From Candidatus Hydrogenedentota bacterium (GTDB lineage: Bacteria; Hydrogenedentota; Hydrogenedentia; Hydrogenedentales; CAILVY01): a stretch of 44,131 bases of DNA. The stretch's first letter is position 1, and every line of letters starts with the position of its first letter. A program made the position numbers and the translations under genes. Positions 9,028 to 18,913 of the stretch are shown here, piece after piece. The stretch lies in the NCBI GenBank assembly GCA_029565395.1, contig JAKQOG010000140.1, forward strand, positions 1-44,131, in the 5' to 3' direction. Below the pieces are notes generated by a model. That model searched no databases, was not told the origin of the DNA, and saw only the letters and a list, made by a program, of their open reading frames with translations.

Positions 9028-9483
9028 ATGCGCCATCTTGATAACGACACTGTCAACGAAATTATTCAACGGCTGAACAATATTACTCTGGATACTGTGC
9101 CGAAATGGGGGCAACTGCGCCGTGACACTTTGATCGAACATTTAATTTGGGTGGTAAAACATTCCATGGGCCGATCCAAACAAGTTCCATTTTTTGGAAA
9201 CTGGTTCACACGCCGGATTGTGGGACCCGCCTTTCTCACGGGGCTCTTCCCCATTCCCAAGAACCTTCAACTGCCCAAAGCCCTGTCAGCCCAGGGAATC
9301 GTGGCGCGGGAACCGGGGGATCTGAACACTTTGCGGATTCTGTTGGAAGAATATCTAGCTCTCGTTCAAGCCGATGAACTCAAAACTGGTCTGCATCCGG
9401 CATTTGGCGACATTGGGGTGGACGGCTGGGATCGCATCCATATCATGCATTTCGAGCATCATTTGCGCCAGTTTGGTGTTTAA
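9028..9483 (+). CDS. DUF1569 / DinB-like protein
   Basis: This 151-residue soluble protein belongs to the DinB-like four-helix superfamily, DUF1569 branch. Typical marks are WGQLRRDTLIEHLIWVVKHSM near the N-terminus, a central FTRRIVGPAF segment, and the C-terminal signature GWDRIHIMHFEHHLRQFGV. Histidines at about 38, 44 and in the C-terminal HFEHH cluster are candidate metal ligands, as in DinB proteins. Function is unknown in most members; thiol-dependent transferase or detoxification roles are usual for the superfamily. It diverges from the PLP enzyme gene across 103 bp. The ribosome site is weak (AAGG). Confidence 0.8.
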   Translation: MRHLDNDTVNEIIQRLNNITLDTVPKWGQLRRDTLIEHLIWVVKHSMGRSKQVPFFGNWFTRRIVGPAFLTGLFPIPKNLQLPKALSAQGIVAREPGDLNTLRILLEEYLALVQADELKTGLHPAFGDIGVDGWDRIHIMHFEHHLRQFGV

Positions 9484-9539
9484 ACTACGTTAGAGTGGAA
9501 AATCTGCGGAATATTCGGGTTTAATTTTCGCGGGTTTGG

Positions 9540-9548
9540 TGGTATAAT
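9540..9548 (+). promoter_or_regulatory. Extended -10 promoter for the hybrid histidine kinase
   Basis: TGGTATAAT is a perfect TATAAT with an upstream TGn extension, in the 240-bp gap before the kinase gene. No good -35 hexamer is seen. Transcription would start near 9555 and leave a leader of about 170 nt before the GTG start. I see no known riboswitch in that leader. Confidence 0.5.
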
Positions 9549-9723
9549 TGCTTCGACATGGCAAATTACAGAATTTTGGTGGCTATATGTAGCGTTGAAA
9601 TGTATTCAAGATTACGCATAGCAGCGTGAAATATGTCCCTGGGTGGGTGGTAGCGCGGTGATTTTCCCGCCCGGGGGAGTATCATCAGGCAGTATTGGCC
9701 AAAGAAGGAGGGCCAAAGAGTAA

Positions 9724-12687
9724 GTGCGGTTTTTTGACAAGCTCTCCATTACACAGAAATTGTTCGTCATCATTATGGTGCCGACGCTCTCCGCCCTTCT
9801 TTTGGCGTGCTTTCTGCTATTTGCTTTTGACGTCACCGTTTTCCGGCAAACATTGAAAGACCGGGTTACGTTGAGCGCGCGGTACGCTGCGGATCAACTG
9901 GCGGGGTCATTGCGCCAAGGCAATCAGGGGGCCGCCGAAGAAGATCTATTCATGTTAAATCAGAACCCGAGCATAGTGGCGGCGTGTCTGTATGACAATC
10001 AAAACAATGTTTTCGCCCGGTACTTCCGCGACCGGAAACGGGTGGAATTTCCCAAAAAACCGCCGTATGACGCACACATGGAATTTTCCAGGGGGGTATT
10101 GCGCGTTTTCCACCCAATCGAGGCTATCGACCCGGTGCTCGGGCAAAATGAACATGTGGGAACCCTGTTCTTGATGGCCGATGTTTCTTTTATGAAGCAA
10201 CGAATTGCCGTATACAGTCTCGGGGTGTTATTGGTGGTACTCGTGAGCGCATTTCTGTCGTTCCTGCTGGCCATGCGGCTTCAGCAATTGATTTCCCGCC
10301 CCATCACCCATCTTGCCTTGCTGGCCAAAATCGTCAAGGACGACAAAGATTATTCCGTACGCGCCACCAAAGACACGTCCGATGAAATCGGGAAGCTGGT
10401 GGATGAGTTCAATGAAATGCTCACGCAAATTGAGCAACGGGACCGCGCATTGCAGGACGCCCATGATAAGCTGGAGGAGCGGGTGAACATGCGCACCAAG
10501 GAGCTCCAGCAGGAAATTATTGAACACAAGCGCACGGCAGCGAGCCTTCAACAAGAGATTCAGGAACGCAAGCGGGTGGAGGTCAAGCTGCAAAAGGCCA
10601 TGGAAGAGGCTGAAGCGGCCAGCCGGTTCAAGACCGATTTCCTGGCCAATATGAGTCATGAGATCCGCACGCCCATGAACGGGATTATCGGCATGACCGA
10701 ATTGCTGTTGAGCACGCCATTGACAGGGGTGCAGCACAATTATGCCGACACTATCCGCCGTTCCGGACGCACCTTGTTGAAAATTATCGGCGATATTCTC
10801 GACTATTCGAAGGTGGAGGCGGGCCAACTCGATATCGAGCCCATTCCGTTTGATTTGCAGGTGGCCTGCGAGGACGTGGTGGAACTGCTCTCCCCGCGCT
10901 CGGAGGAAAAGAGCATCTCCCTCATTTTGCGGTACGCGCCCAATGCACCCCGGCGCGTGGTCGGTGATGCCGGACGCATCCGCCAGGTTATTACCAATCT
11001 GGTTTCCAATGCCATTAAGTTCACCCAGCGCGGGCATGTATTGCTTAACGTGGAATGCACAGGCCTTACCGATGAATCCGCTGCGATCCGGGTGACGGTG
11101 GAAGATACGGGCATCGGAATGCCCGCAGGGCAGCTCACCGAGATTTTCAAGAAGTATTCCCAGATTACACCGACTCTTTCGCGGGAATATGGCGGTACGG
11201 GTCTCGGACTGGCCATTTCGAAGCAATTGGTGGAATTAATGGGGGGAAACATTGGCGTCCAGAGCAAGGAAGGCGTAGGCTCCCGATTCTTCTTTACGTT
11301 AGTATTGCCGTTGGACAAACAGGAAGCCGCATTGGCCACCCAGCCGCGCGCCACCTTGTCGGGAGTGCGCGTGTTGATCATTGACCACAGCAGCGTAAAC
11401 CGCAAAGTATTAATGGAGCAGGTGACATCCTGGGGCATGCGCGCCGATGCGGTGGGTTCCAGCAAAGACGCAATACAGCATTTGCGCAATGCGCATGACA
11501 ACGAAGAACCCTATCAGATTGCGCTGATTGATGATCAGATGCCAGGCGTTGGCGGGGAATCATTGGCACGTCTGCTTACCAGCGAATCCTACATTCGGGC
11601 GGAGACCCTGCTGGTGTTGCTTACCTCGCTCGGTCAGCGCGGCGATGCTCAACGCATGTCGGAGTTGGGATTCTCCGCTTATTTAACTCGTCCGATTCGC
11701 CAAAGCGAATTGATGGACGTGCTCGCGACCATATGGTCCGCCCACCTCAGCGGCGAGGAAATGGGATTGGTCACACGGCACACCGTGGCGGAAAGCCGGG
11801 AAACAACACGTCCGGCGGAAGCGGAGTTGCAGTATGCTCTAGGTGCGCGCGTGCTGGTGGCGGAAGACAATCCGGTGAATCAACAAGTGGCCCTGGAGAT
11901 TCTCCGAAGTTTTGATTGCATTATTACCGTCGCCAATGATGGCATGGAAGCCATGGAATGCATGAAAAACGGCCAGTTCGACATTGTGTTCATGGATTGC
12001 CAAATGCCTCGCATGGATGGCTACACTGCCACGGCGGAAATCCGGAAATGGCAGGAGCCCAACCTCCATACGCCTATCATCGCCATGACCGCCCATGCCA
12101 TGAAGGGAGACCGCGAGCGCTGTCTGGCCGCGGGTATGGATGATTATATAAGCAAGCCGATCGATCCGGCGGCGATATTGCGGGTGTTGCGCCGGTGGCT
12201 CCCGGAAGATCTTTCCGGCAAAACAAAGACCGAACCGAAAGAACCCGCATCCAAACCCACACCTGCCGAGGAACTTCAGGAACCGGCTCCCGTACTCAGT
12301 TTGCACCAGGCGCTTTGGGTGACCGGCGGAAAAGTCCCGATGTTCCGGCGGATTGCCACGGTGCTCTTGCAGCACATGCCCAACCGGGTGGAAGAGCTGA
12401 AGCTGGCGGTGGAGCAAAAGAATTTGGAGGAAATCACCCGGATTGCGCATTCCATTACGGGCGCGTCCGCCTCAGTGGGGGGGGAGCGTTTGCGCCAAGC
12501 CGCGTTGCGTATGGAAATGCAGGGACGTCAGGGATCGCAGGAGGGGCTTCCAGGCATGCTGCAATCCATAACGCATGAGTTTGAACAACTGAAGACGGCT
12601 TTGGAGAACATTGACTGGGATCAATGTGCGGCAAACTTCTCACCGGAGTCTGAAAGTATAAGCCCTGCCACTGCTTCAAAGGCGTGA
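9724..12687 (+). CDS. BarA-type hybrid sensor histidine kinase (HAMP-HisKA-HATPase-REC-REC-Hpt)
   Basis: This is a 987-residue inner-membrane sensor with a GTG start; AGGAGG lies 12 bases upstream, which is long. Order: membrane helix about 12-35; periplasmic CHASE8-like sensor about 36-160; helix 161-187; HAMP 188-240; coiled coil 240-300; HisKA with H312 in [12 protein letters not shown]; HATPase with [15 protein letters not shown] and GGTGLGLAI. Two receivers and a C-terminal Hpt follow. Receiver 2 is complete (E714/D715, D758, K811). Receiver 1 looks degenerate: the acidic pair reads DH (554-555) and the conserved lysine is R656, though D603 remains. The Hpt site is H909 in AHSITGAS, with T in place of the usual K. 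The phosphorelay probably runs H312 to D758 to H909 and on to a separate regulator not encoded next to it. Confidence 0.95.
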   Translation: MRFFDKLSITQKLFVIIMVPTLSALLLACFLLFAFDVTVFRQTLKDRVTLSARYAADQLAGSLRQGNQGAAEEDLFMLNQNPSIVAACLYDNQNNVFARYFRDRKRVEFPKKPPYDAHMEFSRGVLRVFHPIEAIDPVLGQNEHVGTLFLMADVSFMKQRIAVYSLGVLLVVLVSAFLSFLLAMRLQQLISRPITHLALLAKIVKDDKDYSVRATKDTSDEIGKLVDEFNEMLTQIEQRDRALQDAHDKLEERVNMRTKELQQEIIEHKRTAASLQQEIQERKRVEVKLQKAMEEAEAASRFKTDFLANMSHEIRTPMNGIIGMTELLLSTPLTGVQHNYADTIRRSGRTLLKIIGDILDYSKVEAGQLDIEPIPFDLQVACEDVVELLSPRSEEKSISLILRYAPNAPRRVVGDAGRIRQVITNLVSNAIKFTQRGHVLLNVECTGLTDESAAIRVTVEDTGIGMPAGQLTEIFKKYSQITPTLSREYGGTGLGLAISKQLVELMGGNIGVQSKEGVGSRFFFTLVLPLDKQEAALATQPRATLSGVRVLIIDHSSVNRKVLMEQVTSWGMRADAVGSSKDAIQHLRNAHDNEEPYQIALIDDQMPGVGGESLARLLTSESYIRAETLLVLLTSLGQRGDAQRMSELGFSAYLTRPIRQSELMDVLATIWSAHLSGEEMGLVTRHTVAESRETTRPAEAELQYALGARVLVAEDNPVNQQVALEILRSFDCIITVANDGMEAMECMKNGQFDIVFMDCQMPRMDGYTATAEIRKWQEPNLHTPIIAMTAHAMKGDRERCLAAGMDDYISKPIDPAAILRVLRRWLPEDLSGKTKTEPKEPASKPTPAEELQEPAPVLSLHQALWVTGGKVPMFRRIATVLLQHMPNRVEELKLAVEQKNLEEITRIAHSITGASASVGGERLRQAALRMEMQGRQGSQEGLPGMLQSITHEFEQLKTALENIDWDQCAANFSPESESISPATASKA

Positions 12688-12863
12688 TCCGGTTTATTGA
12701 TCCGTTTCCTTCAAGCATGGGAGAATAGCCCCCGTAATCCGTCAGGGACGGGTTCATCGGCCGTGGAAGTATATGAGGGGTAGTTTGCACTCAGAACGGC
12801 CGTTAGTTTTTCCAAGACTTTCAAACAAATATGTGCAGTTTTTAAAATTAGGAAGGGCTGGCC

Positions 12864-13631
12864 ATGAAACTTAACGGGAAAACATTCATTATTACGGGAG
12901 GCGGTTCAGGATTGGGCGAGGGGGCTGCGGAGATGTTTGTTGAGGCACACGCCAATGTCATTGTGGCGGATATGAGTGTCGAAAATGGACAGCGTGTCGC
13001 AACAACGCTGGGTGAAGCTGCACGATTTGCGGAATGCGATGTTACCAGTGAAGAAAGCGTCCGCGCCGCAATTCAAATGGCGTTGGATACCTTCGGCGGA
13101 CTGCATGGCGCGGTGAATTGCGCCGGGATCGCCGCTGCCCAACGGGTGCTTTCCAAAACCGGCCCCCATCCGCTCGACTTGTTTCAACGCGTGCTTGAAG
13201 TAAACTTGTCCGGCACTTTCAATGTCATCCGGCTGTGCGCCGAAGCCATGAGCAAATTGGAACCCGAACCCTCCGGAGAACGCGGCGTATTTGTGAACAC
13301 CGCCTCCGTGGCGGCCTTTGACGGACAAACCGGTCAGGTGGCATACGCCGCGTCCAAAGGGGGCATCGTCAGTATGACCCTGCCCCTCGCGCGGGACTTG
13401 AGCCGCCTTGGCATTCGCGTTGTCACCATCGCCCCCGGCACCTTCGATACGCCCATGCTGGCGGCCCTGCCCCAGGAAGTGCGGCAGTCGCTCGCGGCGC
13501 AAGTCCCCTTCCCTTCACGGTTGGGCACACGGCAGGAATTTGGCACGTTGGCCCGGCACATTGTCGAAAATGAAATGCTCAACGGCGAAGTAATCCGCTT
13601 GGACGGCGCCCTCCGTATGCAGGCGAAATGA
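12864..13631 (+). CDS. SDR-family dehydrogenase, HSD10 / type II 3-hydroxyacyl-CoA dehydrogenase-like
   Basis: This 255-residue classical short-chain dehydrogenase has the cofactor loop [10 protein letters not shown] at about 12-21, an acidic residue after the second strand (VADMS, NAD preference), and NCAGIAAA. The active site has Ser in NTASVAAF and the Tyr-x-x-x-Lys pair in YAASKGG. The segments [13 protein letters not shown] and the C-terminal [12 protein letters not shown] closely resemble the HSD17B10 group, which oxidises 3-hydroxyacyl-CoA in fatty-acid or branched-chain amino-acid breakdown. The ATG is preceded by AGGAAGG. It stands alone: 176 bp separate it from the kinase and 296 bp from the next gene, with no other beta-oxidation genes nearby. 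Confidence 0.9.
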   Translation: MKLNGKTFIITGGGSGLGEGAAEMFVEAHANVIVADMSVENGQRVATTLGEAARFAECDVTSEESVRAAIQMALDTFGGLHGAVNCAGIAAAQRVLSKTGPHPLDLFQRVLEVNLSGTFNVIRLCAEAMSKLEPEPSGERGVFVNTASVAAFDGQTGQVAYAASKGGIVSMTLPLARDLSRLGIRVVTIAPGTFDTPMLAALPQEVRQSLAAQVPFPSRLGTRQEFGTLARHIVENEMLNGEVIRLDGALRMQAK

Positions 13632-13851
13632 AGGGGGGAGGGCTGGGTATTGGATATAGGGTGCCGGGTACCTGTACTTGAGGCAGGCCGCTTCCGCCGG
13701 AAATGACTGGAAGTATGGGGGAGCCGGCTTTCCAATCCTTGCCGGGCAGTGGCAGGTGAGAATGGTAATTGTGGGGGCCAAGGCAAGGGGGAGGATGAAA
13801 TGGCGCCTCGCCATAGTCGCCGGCCCCAATAACGATGGAGCATTGTGCGCT

Positions 13852-13879
13852 TTGCGTACATTGCCTCGCCGGGGATAAT
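13852..13879 (+). promoter_or_regulatory. Probable promoter of the Gfo/Idh-GH2-prs run
   Basis: TTGCGT at 13852-13857 and GATAAT at 13874-13879 are separated by 16 bp. The expected start of transcription is near 13886, about 42 nt before the ATG at 13928. It fits a sigma-70-type promoter with a moderate -35. Confidence 0.45.
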
Positions 13880-13927
13880 CGTAGTATCATCTTGGCCGGG
13901 CGTTATTGCGGAAAAGGAGAACACACC

Positions 13928-14911
13928 ATGGCAAAGAAACTACGGATTGGATTTATTGCGGCGGGAGGGATTTCCATCGGGCATTACCAGCGTCTGATGG
14001 CCACGAAGAAGGCGATGGTTACCGCCCTGAACGATCCAAGCAAAGAATCCCTGCGGCGTTTTTACGCACAGTGTCCTGGATCGGAAAAATTACCTGCCTA
14101 CAGCGATTATCGCGATATGCTTAAAAACGAAGCGTTGGATGGGGTGGTGGTGCAGAGTCCCCATTGCTTTCATTTCGATCAAATCCGTGATTCTCTGAAT
14201 AAAGGCCTGCATGTGTTGTCGGAAAAGCCTATGACGTGCACTATTCAACATGCCAAAATCCTCATGAAACTCGCCGAGAAAAAGAAGCGGGTTTTCATGA
14301 TCTCCTATCAGCGGCACTTCGATCCGATGTTCCGCTATATGCAGGAACAAATCGCCAGGGGCGCCCTCGGGGAAATTCAGTTCGTGCAGGCCATTCAATC
14401 CCAGGAATGGCTCCGCGCCACCAAAAACACCTGGCGCCAGGAACATGCCCTGTCATGCGGCGGACAGATTAACGACTCCGGAAGCCATCTGATTGATATC
14501 GTGATGTGGGTAACGGGCATGAAGGTGAAGGAAGTCTATGCCCGTATGGATGATTTCAACACCGAAGTAGACATCAATTCCTCACTCGCGATGAAATTCG
14601 AAAATGGCGCATTAGGCAGCATGTCCGTCATCGGAAATGCCCCTGCATGGTATGAAGATCACTCCATTGTCGGCAGTAAAGGTGCGTTTTACCTTCGGCA
14701 AGGTTTGGGCTTGATCCATCAGGATGCCGTAGGCCGGCTGATCAAGATCAAATTGCCCAAGTACACGAAAAATCCCGACTCCAATTTCATTGATTGTATT
14801 CTGGGTAAAGACGTTCCGCAGACACCTCCCATCTGCGGTCTGCGCACCATCGAGGTCACGGAAGCCGCGTGGAAATCCGCCGAATCCGGCAAGCCGGTGC
14901 GGGTTCCGTGA
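13928..14911 (+). CDS. Gfo/Idh/MocA-family oxidoreductase
   Basis: This 327-residue cytosolic NAD(P)-dependent oxidoreductase starts at the ATG preceded by AAGGAGA; the frame is open upstream to 13835 without homology. The Rossmann fold begins with IGFIAAGGISIGHY (8-20), a variant of GxGxxG. The catalytic EKP motif is intact (E99-K100-P101), unlike the family member at 1054-2067. The C-terminal domain has GGQINDSGSHLIDIVMW, where the conserved Asp and His act in catalysis. No signal peptide is present. The gene is 57 bp upstream of a secreted GH2 enzyme, so it may oxidise a sugar or uronic acid released by that enzyme. The exact substrate is unknown. Confidence 0.9.
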   Translation: MAKKLRIGFIAAGGISIGHYQRLMATKKAMVTALNDPSKESLRRFYAQCPGSEKLPAYSDYRDMLKNEALDGVVVQSPHCFHFDQIRDSLNKGLHVLSEKPMTCTIQHAKILMKLAEKKKRVFMISYQRHFDPMFRYMQEQIARGALGEIQFVQAIQSQEWLRATKNTWRQEHALSCGGQINDSGSHLIDIVMWVTGMKVKEVYARMDDFNTEVDINSSLAMKFENGALGSMSVIGNAPAWYEDHSIVGSKGAFYLRQGLGLIHQDAVGRLIKIKLPKYTKNPDSNFIDCILGKDVPQTPPICGLRTIEVTEAAWKSAESGKPVRVP

Positions 14912-14968
14912 TAAGATCCTGGTAACCAAATAGTTAGCATACGCAACAACCCAAGGAGGCCGACAAGT

Positions 14969-17251
14969 ATGAATCGCCAGACTGGTTTTTGTCTATTAGC
15001 GATATGTTTCATTTCCATTTGCGCATATGCGCAGGATGCCGGAATTCCCCGTCCCGAACATCCCATGCCCCAAGCGGAACGAACCGAATGGCTCAATCTA
15101 AACGGCACATGGGAGTTTGCTGAAACTAATGAGGACGAATCCGCGAAATACCTCAGTGCCGAGCCTTATCCCGAAAAAATTATCGTGCCGTTTTGCCGCG
15201 AAAGCAAACTGTCCGGCATCCAACGGCGGCCTTTCGTGAAAAATGTCTGGTACCGGCGCTCCGTTATTCTTCCCGCTGCATGGAAAAGCCCACGCACCCG
15301 CCTCCATATCGGCGCCTGTGACTGGCGCACGGATGTTTGGGTCAACGGGCAGTCCGCAGGCCAGCATATTGGGGGTAATGTGGACTTTTCATTCGACATT
15401 ACGAATCTGCTCAAACCGGGCGAAAACATTTTTATTGTACATGCTTTCGATGACACCGGCAGCGGCCTGCAACCATTGGGCAAACAATCCATCAGCGGGA
15501 AAAGCGAAGGCATCTTCTACACCCAGACCACCGGCATTTGGCAGACTGTCTGGTTGGAAGGCGTAGGCGCTAGTTTTATTCGTGAATTTTTCGTCGATAC
15601 CGATCCCGCGCGGGAACGTGTTTCCCTCAATGTTGGCATTGAAGGCCCCACAGAGGGTCTCACCGTGATGGCGGAAGCCATGGTGGACGGCAAAAGCGTG
15701 GCCAAAGCGGAAGTGCCCGCGGAATGGCGGAATAATTCGCTTGTTTTAGCTATTCAGAAGCCACGTTTGTGGTCGATCCAGGATCCGTATCTCTACGATC
15801 TTCAAGTAACCCTTCGGCGGGGAAATGATGTCGTAGATTTCATTAAGAGCTATTTTGGCATGCGCCGCGTTACCATTGACGGCGCGGCTATCCTGATCAA
15901 TGGCACTCCCGTCTTCCAGCGCCTGGTGTTGGATCAGGGATTTTATCCGGACGGAGTATGGACCGCCCCCTCCGATGAAGCACTCCGGAAAGATATTGAA
16001 CTCTCTCAGGCCGCAGGTTTCAACGGCGCTCGTCTCCACCAAAAGGTCTTCGAGCCGCGTTTTCTGTATTGGGCCGATAAGCTGGGATATCTGGTCTGGG
16101 GCGAGTATCCCAGCTACGGTGCAAATTATTCCAATCCCGCTGTGAATGCCCCTATTCTGAACGAGTGGGTCCAAATCATGGAACGTGACCGGAATCATCC
16201 CTCCATTATCGGCTGGTGCCCCTTTAATGAAACAGAACCCCTTACCGGAACCTTGCAGGCAGCCGTTGTGCGGGTTACGCGCTCGATTGATCCTTCGCGC
16301 CCTGTTATTGAAAGCAGCGGTTATGCCCACACTATTCCCGACCCGGAAGTCCTCGATGCCCACGATTATGACCAAAATCCTGAGTCCTTCCGCACCCGTT
16401 ACAAAACTATGTTCTCCTCTGCCGGTCTGAGTTCTCTTCCTCCGCAATACGGCACTGCTCAATCCACCCAATTGCCATTTATGGTTAGCGAGTACGGCGG
16501 CATCGGCTGGAGCATTGTGAAAGGCGGCTGGGGATATGGAAACGCTCCAAAGACGCTTGATGAGTTTTATGCACGGATCAAAGGTTTGGCCGATGCCCTG
16601 CTCGACAATCCCCATGTCTTCGGCTATTGCTACACCCAGCTTACCAATGTCGAACAGGAACAAAACGGCATTTTCATGTTCGACCGAACTCCAAAATTCG
16701 ATCTGGACACATTGAAATCGATTCTGGGCCGGGAAGCCGCTTATGAGAAAAATCCTCCCCTCGCCTCCACCCAATCCTCAAAAAAAATCACGTGGAATAT
16801 TTTGTTAGGCTCTTCCCTGGACGGCGCACTGGCCAGGCCATGGCGATATACGGAGGAAAACCCCGGCGAGCACTGGGCTCAAACTGCATTCAATGACAGT
16901 GCATGGAAAGAGGGAGCCGCTCCTTTCGGATTTAAGGGCGGCGAGTGGATGGAGAAAATCAAAACGCCGTGGAAAAGCAGTGATCTCTGGCTTCGCCAGG
17001 AATTTACGCGAGCCAATGCCGCGATGGAAAGTGCGGCCGTGGTGATGCATCATGATGAAGACGTTGAAATTTTCTTAAATGGCAAAAAAATCTGTGCGCA
17101 TGATCGTTGGAATGATCGGTACGAAGCGTTTGATGTCACCTCGGCGCTAAAAGAAGCGCTGGTGGATGGGAAAAACATAATTGCCGTGCATATACACCAA
17201 ACCTCCGGCGGGCAATTCTTCGACATGGCGCTTCTTGCAGGCAGTATCTAA
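14969..17251 (+). CDS. Secreted GH2-family glycoside hydrolase
   Basis: This is a 760-residue exported enzyme with a signal peptide at residues 1-21 (cleavage after AYA) and an AAGGAGG ribosome site. It has an N-terminal jelly-roll sugar-binding domain (about 40-200), an immunoglobulin-like domain (about 205-300) and a TIM barrel (about 305-620). In the barrel the acid/base is E421 in PFNETEP and the nucleophile is E508 in FMVSEYGG, matching GH2 beta-galactosidase, beta-glucuronidase and beta-mannosidase relatives. An extra C-terminal beta-sandwich (about 640-760) with DDSAW-like and HHDEDVEIFLNGK motifs is probably a carbohydrate-binding domain. Linkage specificity cannot be read from sequence. 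It is transcribed with the oxidoreductase upstream and with prs 13 bp downstream. Confidence 0.93.
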   Translation: MNRQTGFCLLAICFISICAYAQDAGIPRPEHPMPQAERTEWLNLNGTWEFAETNEDESAKYLSAEPYPEKIIVPFCRESKLSGIQRRPFVKNVWYRRSVILPAAWKSPRTRLHIGACDWRTDVWVNGQSAGQHIGGNVDFSFDITNLLKPGENIFIVHAFDDTGSGLQPLGKQSISGKSEGIFYTQTTGIWQTVWLEGVGASFIREFFVDTDPARERVSLNVGIEGPTEGLTVMAEAMVDGKSVAKAEVPAEWRNNSLVLAIQKPRLWSIQDPYLYDLQVTLRRGNDVVDFIKSYFGMRRVTIDGAAILINGTPVFQRLVLDQGFYPDGVWTAPSDEALRKDIELSQAAGFNGARLHQKVFEPRFLYWADKLGYLVWGEYPSYGANYSNPAVNAPILNEWVQIMERDRNHPSIIGWCPFNETEPLTGTLQAAVVRVTRSIDPSRPVIESSGYAHTIPDPEVLDAHDYDQNPESFRTRYKTMFSSAGLSSLPPQYGTAQSTQLPFMVSEYGGIGWSIVKGGWGYGNAPKTLDEFYARIKGLADALLDNPHVFGYCYTQLTNVEQEQNGIFMFDRTPKFDLDTLKSILGREAAYEKNPPLASTQSSKKITWNILLGSSLDGALARPWRYTEENPGEHWAQTAFNDSAWKEGAAPFGFKGGEWMEKIKTPWKSSDLWLRQEFTRANAAMESAAVVMHHDEDVEIFLNGKKICAHDRWNDRYEAFDVTSALKEALVDGKNIIAVHIHQTSGGQFFDMALLAGSI

Positions 17252-17264
17252 GAAAGGAGTATGG

Positions 17265-18227
17265 ATGGCTTCGGAAAAAATGTTGGTATTTGGCGGTTCA
17301 GGCAGTCCCAAACTGACGGAAAAAATATGCCGATATCTGAAAATTCCCCATGCAAAAAGCGAAACCCTCCGCTTTTCGGAAGGAAATCTCTTCGTGCGTA
17401 TACAGGAAAATGTCCGGGGACGGCACGTTTATTTCGTTCAATCCACCGCCTATCCAGCCAACGATAATTTCATGGAACTCCTCTTCGGCGTGGATGCTCT
17501 GAAACGCGCCAGCGCGGCGTCGGTCACCGTTGTCATGCCCTATTTTTCCTACGCGAAAGGCGATAAAAAGGACGAACCCCGCGTATCCATCCGCGCCCGT
17601 GTTTGTGCCGATGCCATGGAAGTCGCCGGGGCCGACCGAGTCATTACCATGGACCTCCATGCGCCCCAAATCCAGGGGTTCTTCCGCGTGCCGGTCGATG
17701 ATCTCTATGCCATGCCGGTTTTATGCGATGCCGTGCGGAAAATGAAATTGCGGGATCTGGTTGTCGTGTCGCCGGATACCGGTTTTGCCAAAAAAGCGCG
17801 CAATTACGCTAACTATCTGGGCGCGCCGCTCGCTATCGGCGACAAAGAACGCGTGGCCCACGATGAAAAGGCCGAAGTCCTGGAGATTATTGGTGATGTG
17901 AAGGGAAAATCCGCCTTTGTCGTGGATGACTTTACCATTTCCGGCGGCACCCTGATCGAGGTGGCGCGTGCGTTGCTGCAACGCGGCGCAAAAGACGTTA
18001 TCGCCGCCGTGACTCACGGCCTGTTCTCGCCAGGTTCCATGAAAAAAATAGAAGCAAGCCCCATACGCAAGATGCTGATCACCGATACCGTGGAAACGCA
18101 GCCGGAACCTTTTACGGACAAGGTGGAAATTGTTTCCGTGGCGCCGCTCTTTGGTGAAGCCATCCGCCGCATTCATGATCGCGAAAGTATAAGCGTCTTG
18201 TTCACCAAGAAGCCCTCCCGCACTTAA
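17265..18227 (+). CDS. prs: Ribose-phosphate pyrophosphokinase
   Basis: This 320-residue enzyme makes PRPP from ribose 5-phosphate and ATP, feeding nucleotide, histidine and tryptophan synthesis. The start at 17265 follows AAAGGAG by five bases. Signature segments are DLHAPQIQGFF (H132), a ribose-phosphate loop near SPDTGFAKKAR and the PRPP-binding loop VVDDFTISGGTL (219-230). Several normally conserved stretches vary. The flexible catalytic region reads YAKGDKKDEPR rather than the common YARQDRK, and the PRPP loop has ISGGT rather than IDTGGT. It may be a divergent second copy rather than the housekeeping enzyme. It follows GH2 by 13 bp. Its stop overlaps the stop of the convergent pdxH gene in the tetranucleotide TTAA. 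Confidence 0.9.
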   Translation: MASEKMLVFGGSGSPKLTEKICRYLKIPHAKSETLRFSEGNLFVRIQENVRGRHVYFVQSTAYPANDNFMELLFGVDALKRASAASVTVVMPYFSYAKGDKKDEPRVSIRARVCADAMEVAGADRVITMDLHAPQIQGFFRVPVDDLYAMPVLCDAVRKMKLRDLVVVSPDTGFAKKARNYANYLGAPLAIGDKERVAHDEKAEVLEIIGDVKGKSAFVVDDFTISGGTLIEVARALLQRGAKDVIAAVTHGLFSPGSMKKIEASPIRKMLITDTVETQPEPFTDKVEIVSVAPLFGEAIRRIHDRESISVLFTKKPSRT

Positions 18228-18820
18228 GGGAAGAGCCGCTGACGCGACCATCCGCCATCCGGGGTGCGGGTATACAACACGCGATCATGCAAGCGGTAGG
18301 GCTGTTTGAGCCAGAATTCGACGCGTTCGGGTTTGAGCCGGAATCCTGACCAGAAGGGCGGGCGCGGCACTTTGCCAAGTCCAAACCTGGCCACGTATTT
18401 TGCGATCCGCATTTCCAGTTCAAACCGCCCTTCCATGGGCTGTGACTGCTTCGACGCCCACGCGCCAATCTGGCTATCCCGGGGACGCGTCGCATGGTAT
18501 TCATCCGATTCCATTTCCGTTGTGCGTTCCACCATGCCATGAATCCGCACCTGCTTCCCCAGCGGCATCCAATAAAAACACATCACGGCGTTTGGATTTG
18601 CCTCAAGCTGCTGTGCCTTGGGGCTTGTCATATTTGTATAAAAAACAAACCCCCGTTCATCGTACGCCTTCAACAGCACCATGCGCACATCGGGCACTCC
18701 TGAAGCGTCCGCCGTCGCCAGAGCCAAAGCAGTATGATCTTCAATGCCCGCACAGGTCTCCGCCTCGGAATACCATAGTTTAAATAAGGCGAACGGGTCC
18801 GGCTCGTTTGGAATAGACAT
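18224..18820 (-). CDS. pdxH: Pyridoxamine 5'-phosphate oxidase
   Basis: This 198-residue FMN enzyme oxidises pyridoxine or pyridoxamine 5'-phosphate to PLP. Recognisable segments are DPFALFKLWYSEA at the N-terminus, PDVRMVLLKAYDERGFVFYTN (FMN and substrate site), SPKAQQLEANPNA, CFYWMPLGKQVRIHG, RPRDSQIGAWASKQS and the C-terminal RLHDRVLYTR followed by RLFP. The length matches the family (about 200-220). ATG at 18820 with AAGGA upstream. The 3' end overlaps prs by four bases, so the two transcripts converge without a visible terminator. It lies downstream of the epimerase and GGDEF genes on the same strand, with a 93-bp gap. Confidence 0.95.
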   Translation of the reverse strand: MSIPNEPDPFALFKLWYSEAETCAGIEDHTALALATADASGVPDVRMVLLKAYDERGFVFYTNMTSPKAQQLEANPNAVMCFYWMPLGKQVRIHGMVERTTEMESDEYHATRPRDSQIGAWASKQSQPMEGRFELEMRIAKYVARFGLGKVPRPPFWSGFRLKPERVEFWLKQPYRLHDRVLYTRTPDGGWSRQRLFP

Positions 18821-18913
18821 AAACTGCGTTCCTTAAAAATGCATAAAAAATCTTCGCGAATGAAAGAGGATCATAGCATGAGCACTGTGGAAAGGCGAAA
18901 CCCTGGGCGAAAT

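Noticed and set aside
9484..9723. Riboswitch or tRNA in the leader of the histidine kinase
   Set aside because: No cloverleaf or known aptamer pattern could be traced.
10228..11226. 332-codon minus-strand frame
   Set aside because: Antisense shadow of the hybrid kinase, with no homology or start signals.
12795..12804. AACGGCCGTT palindrome with nearby T-run as a terminator
   Set aside because: No room for a loop, and the stem is short.
15746..16774. 342-codon minus-strand frame
   Set aside because: Antisense shadow of the GH2 gene, whose catalytic residues lie on the plus strand.
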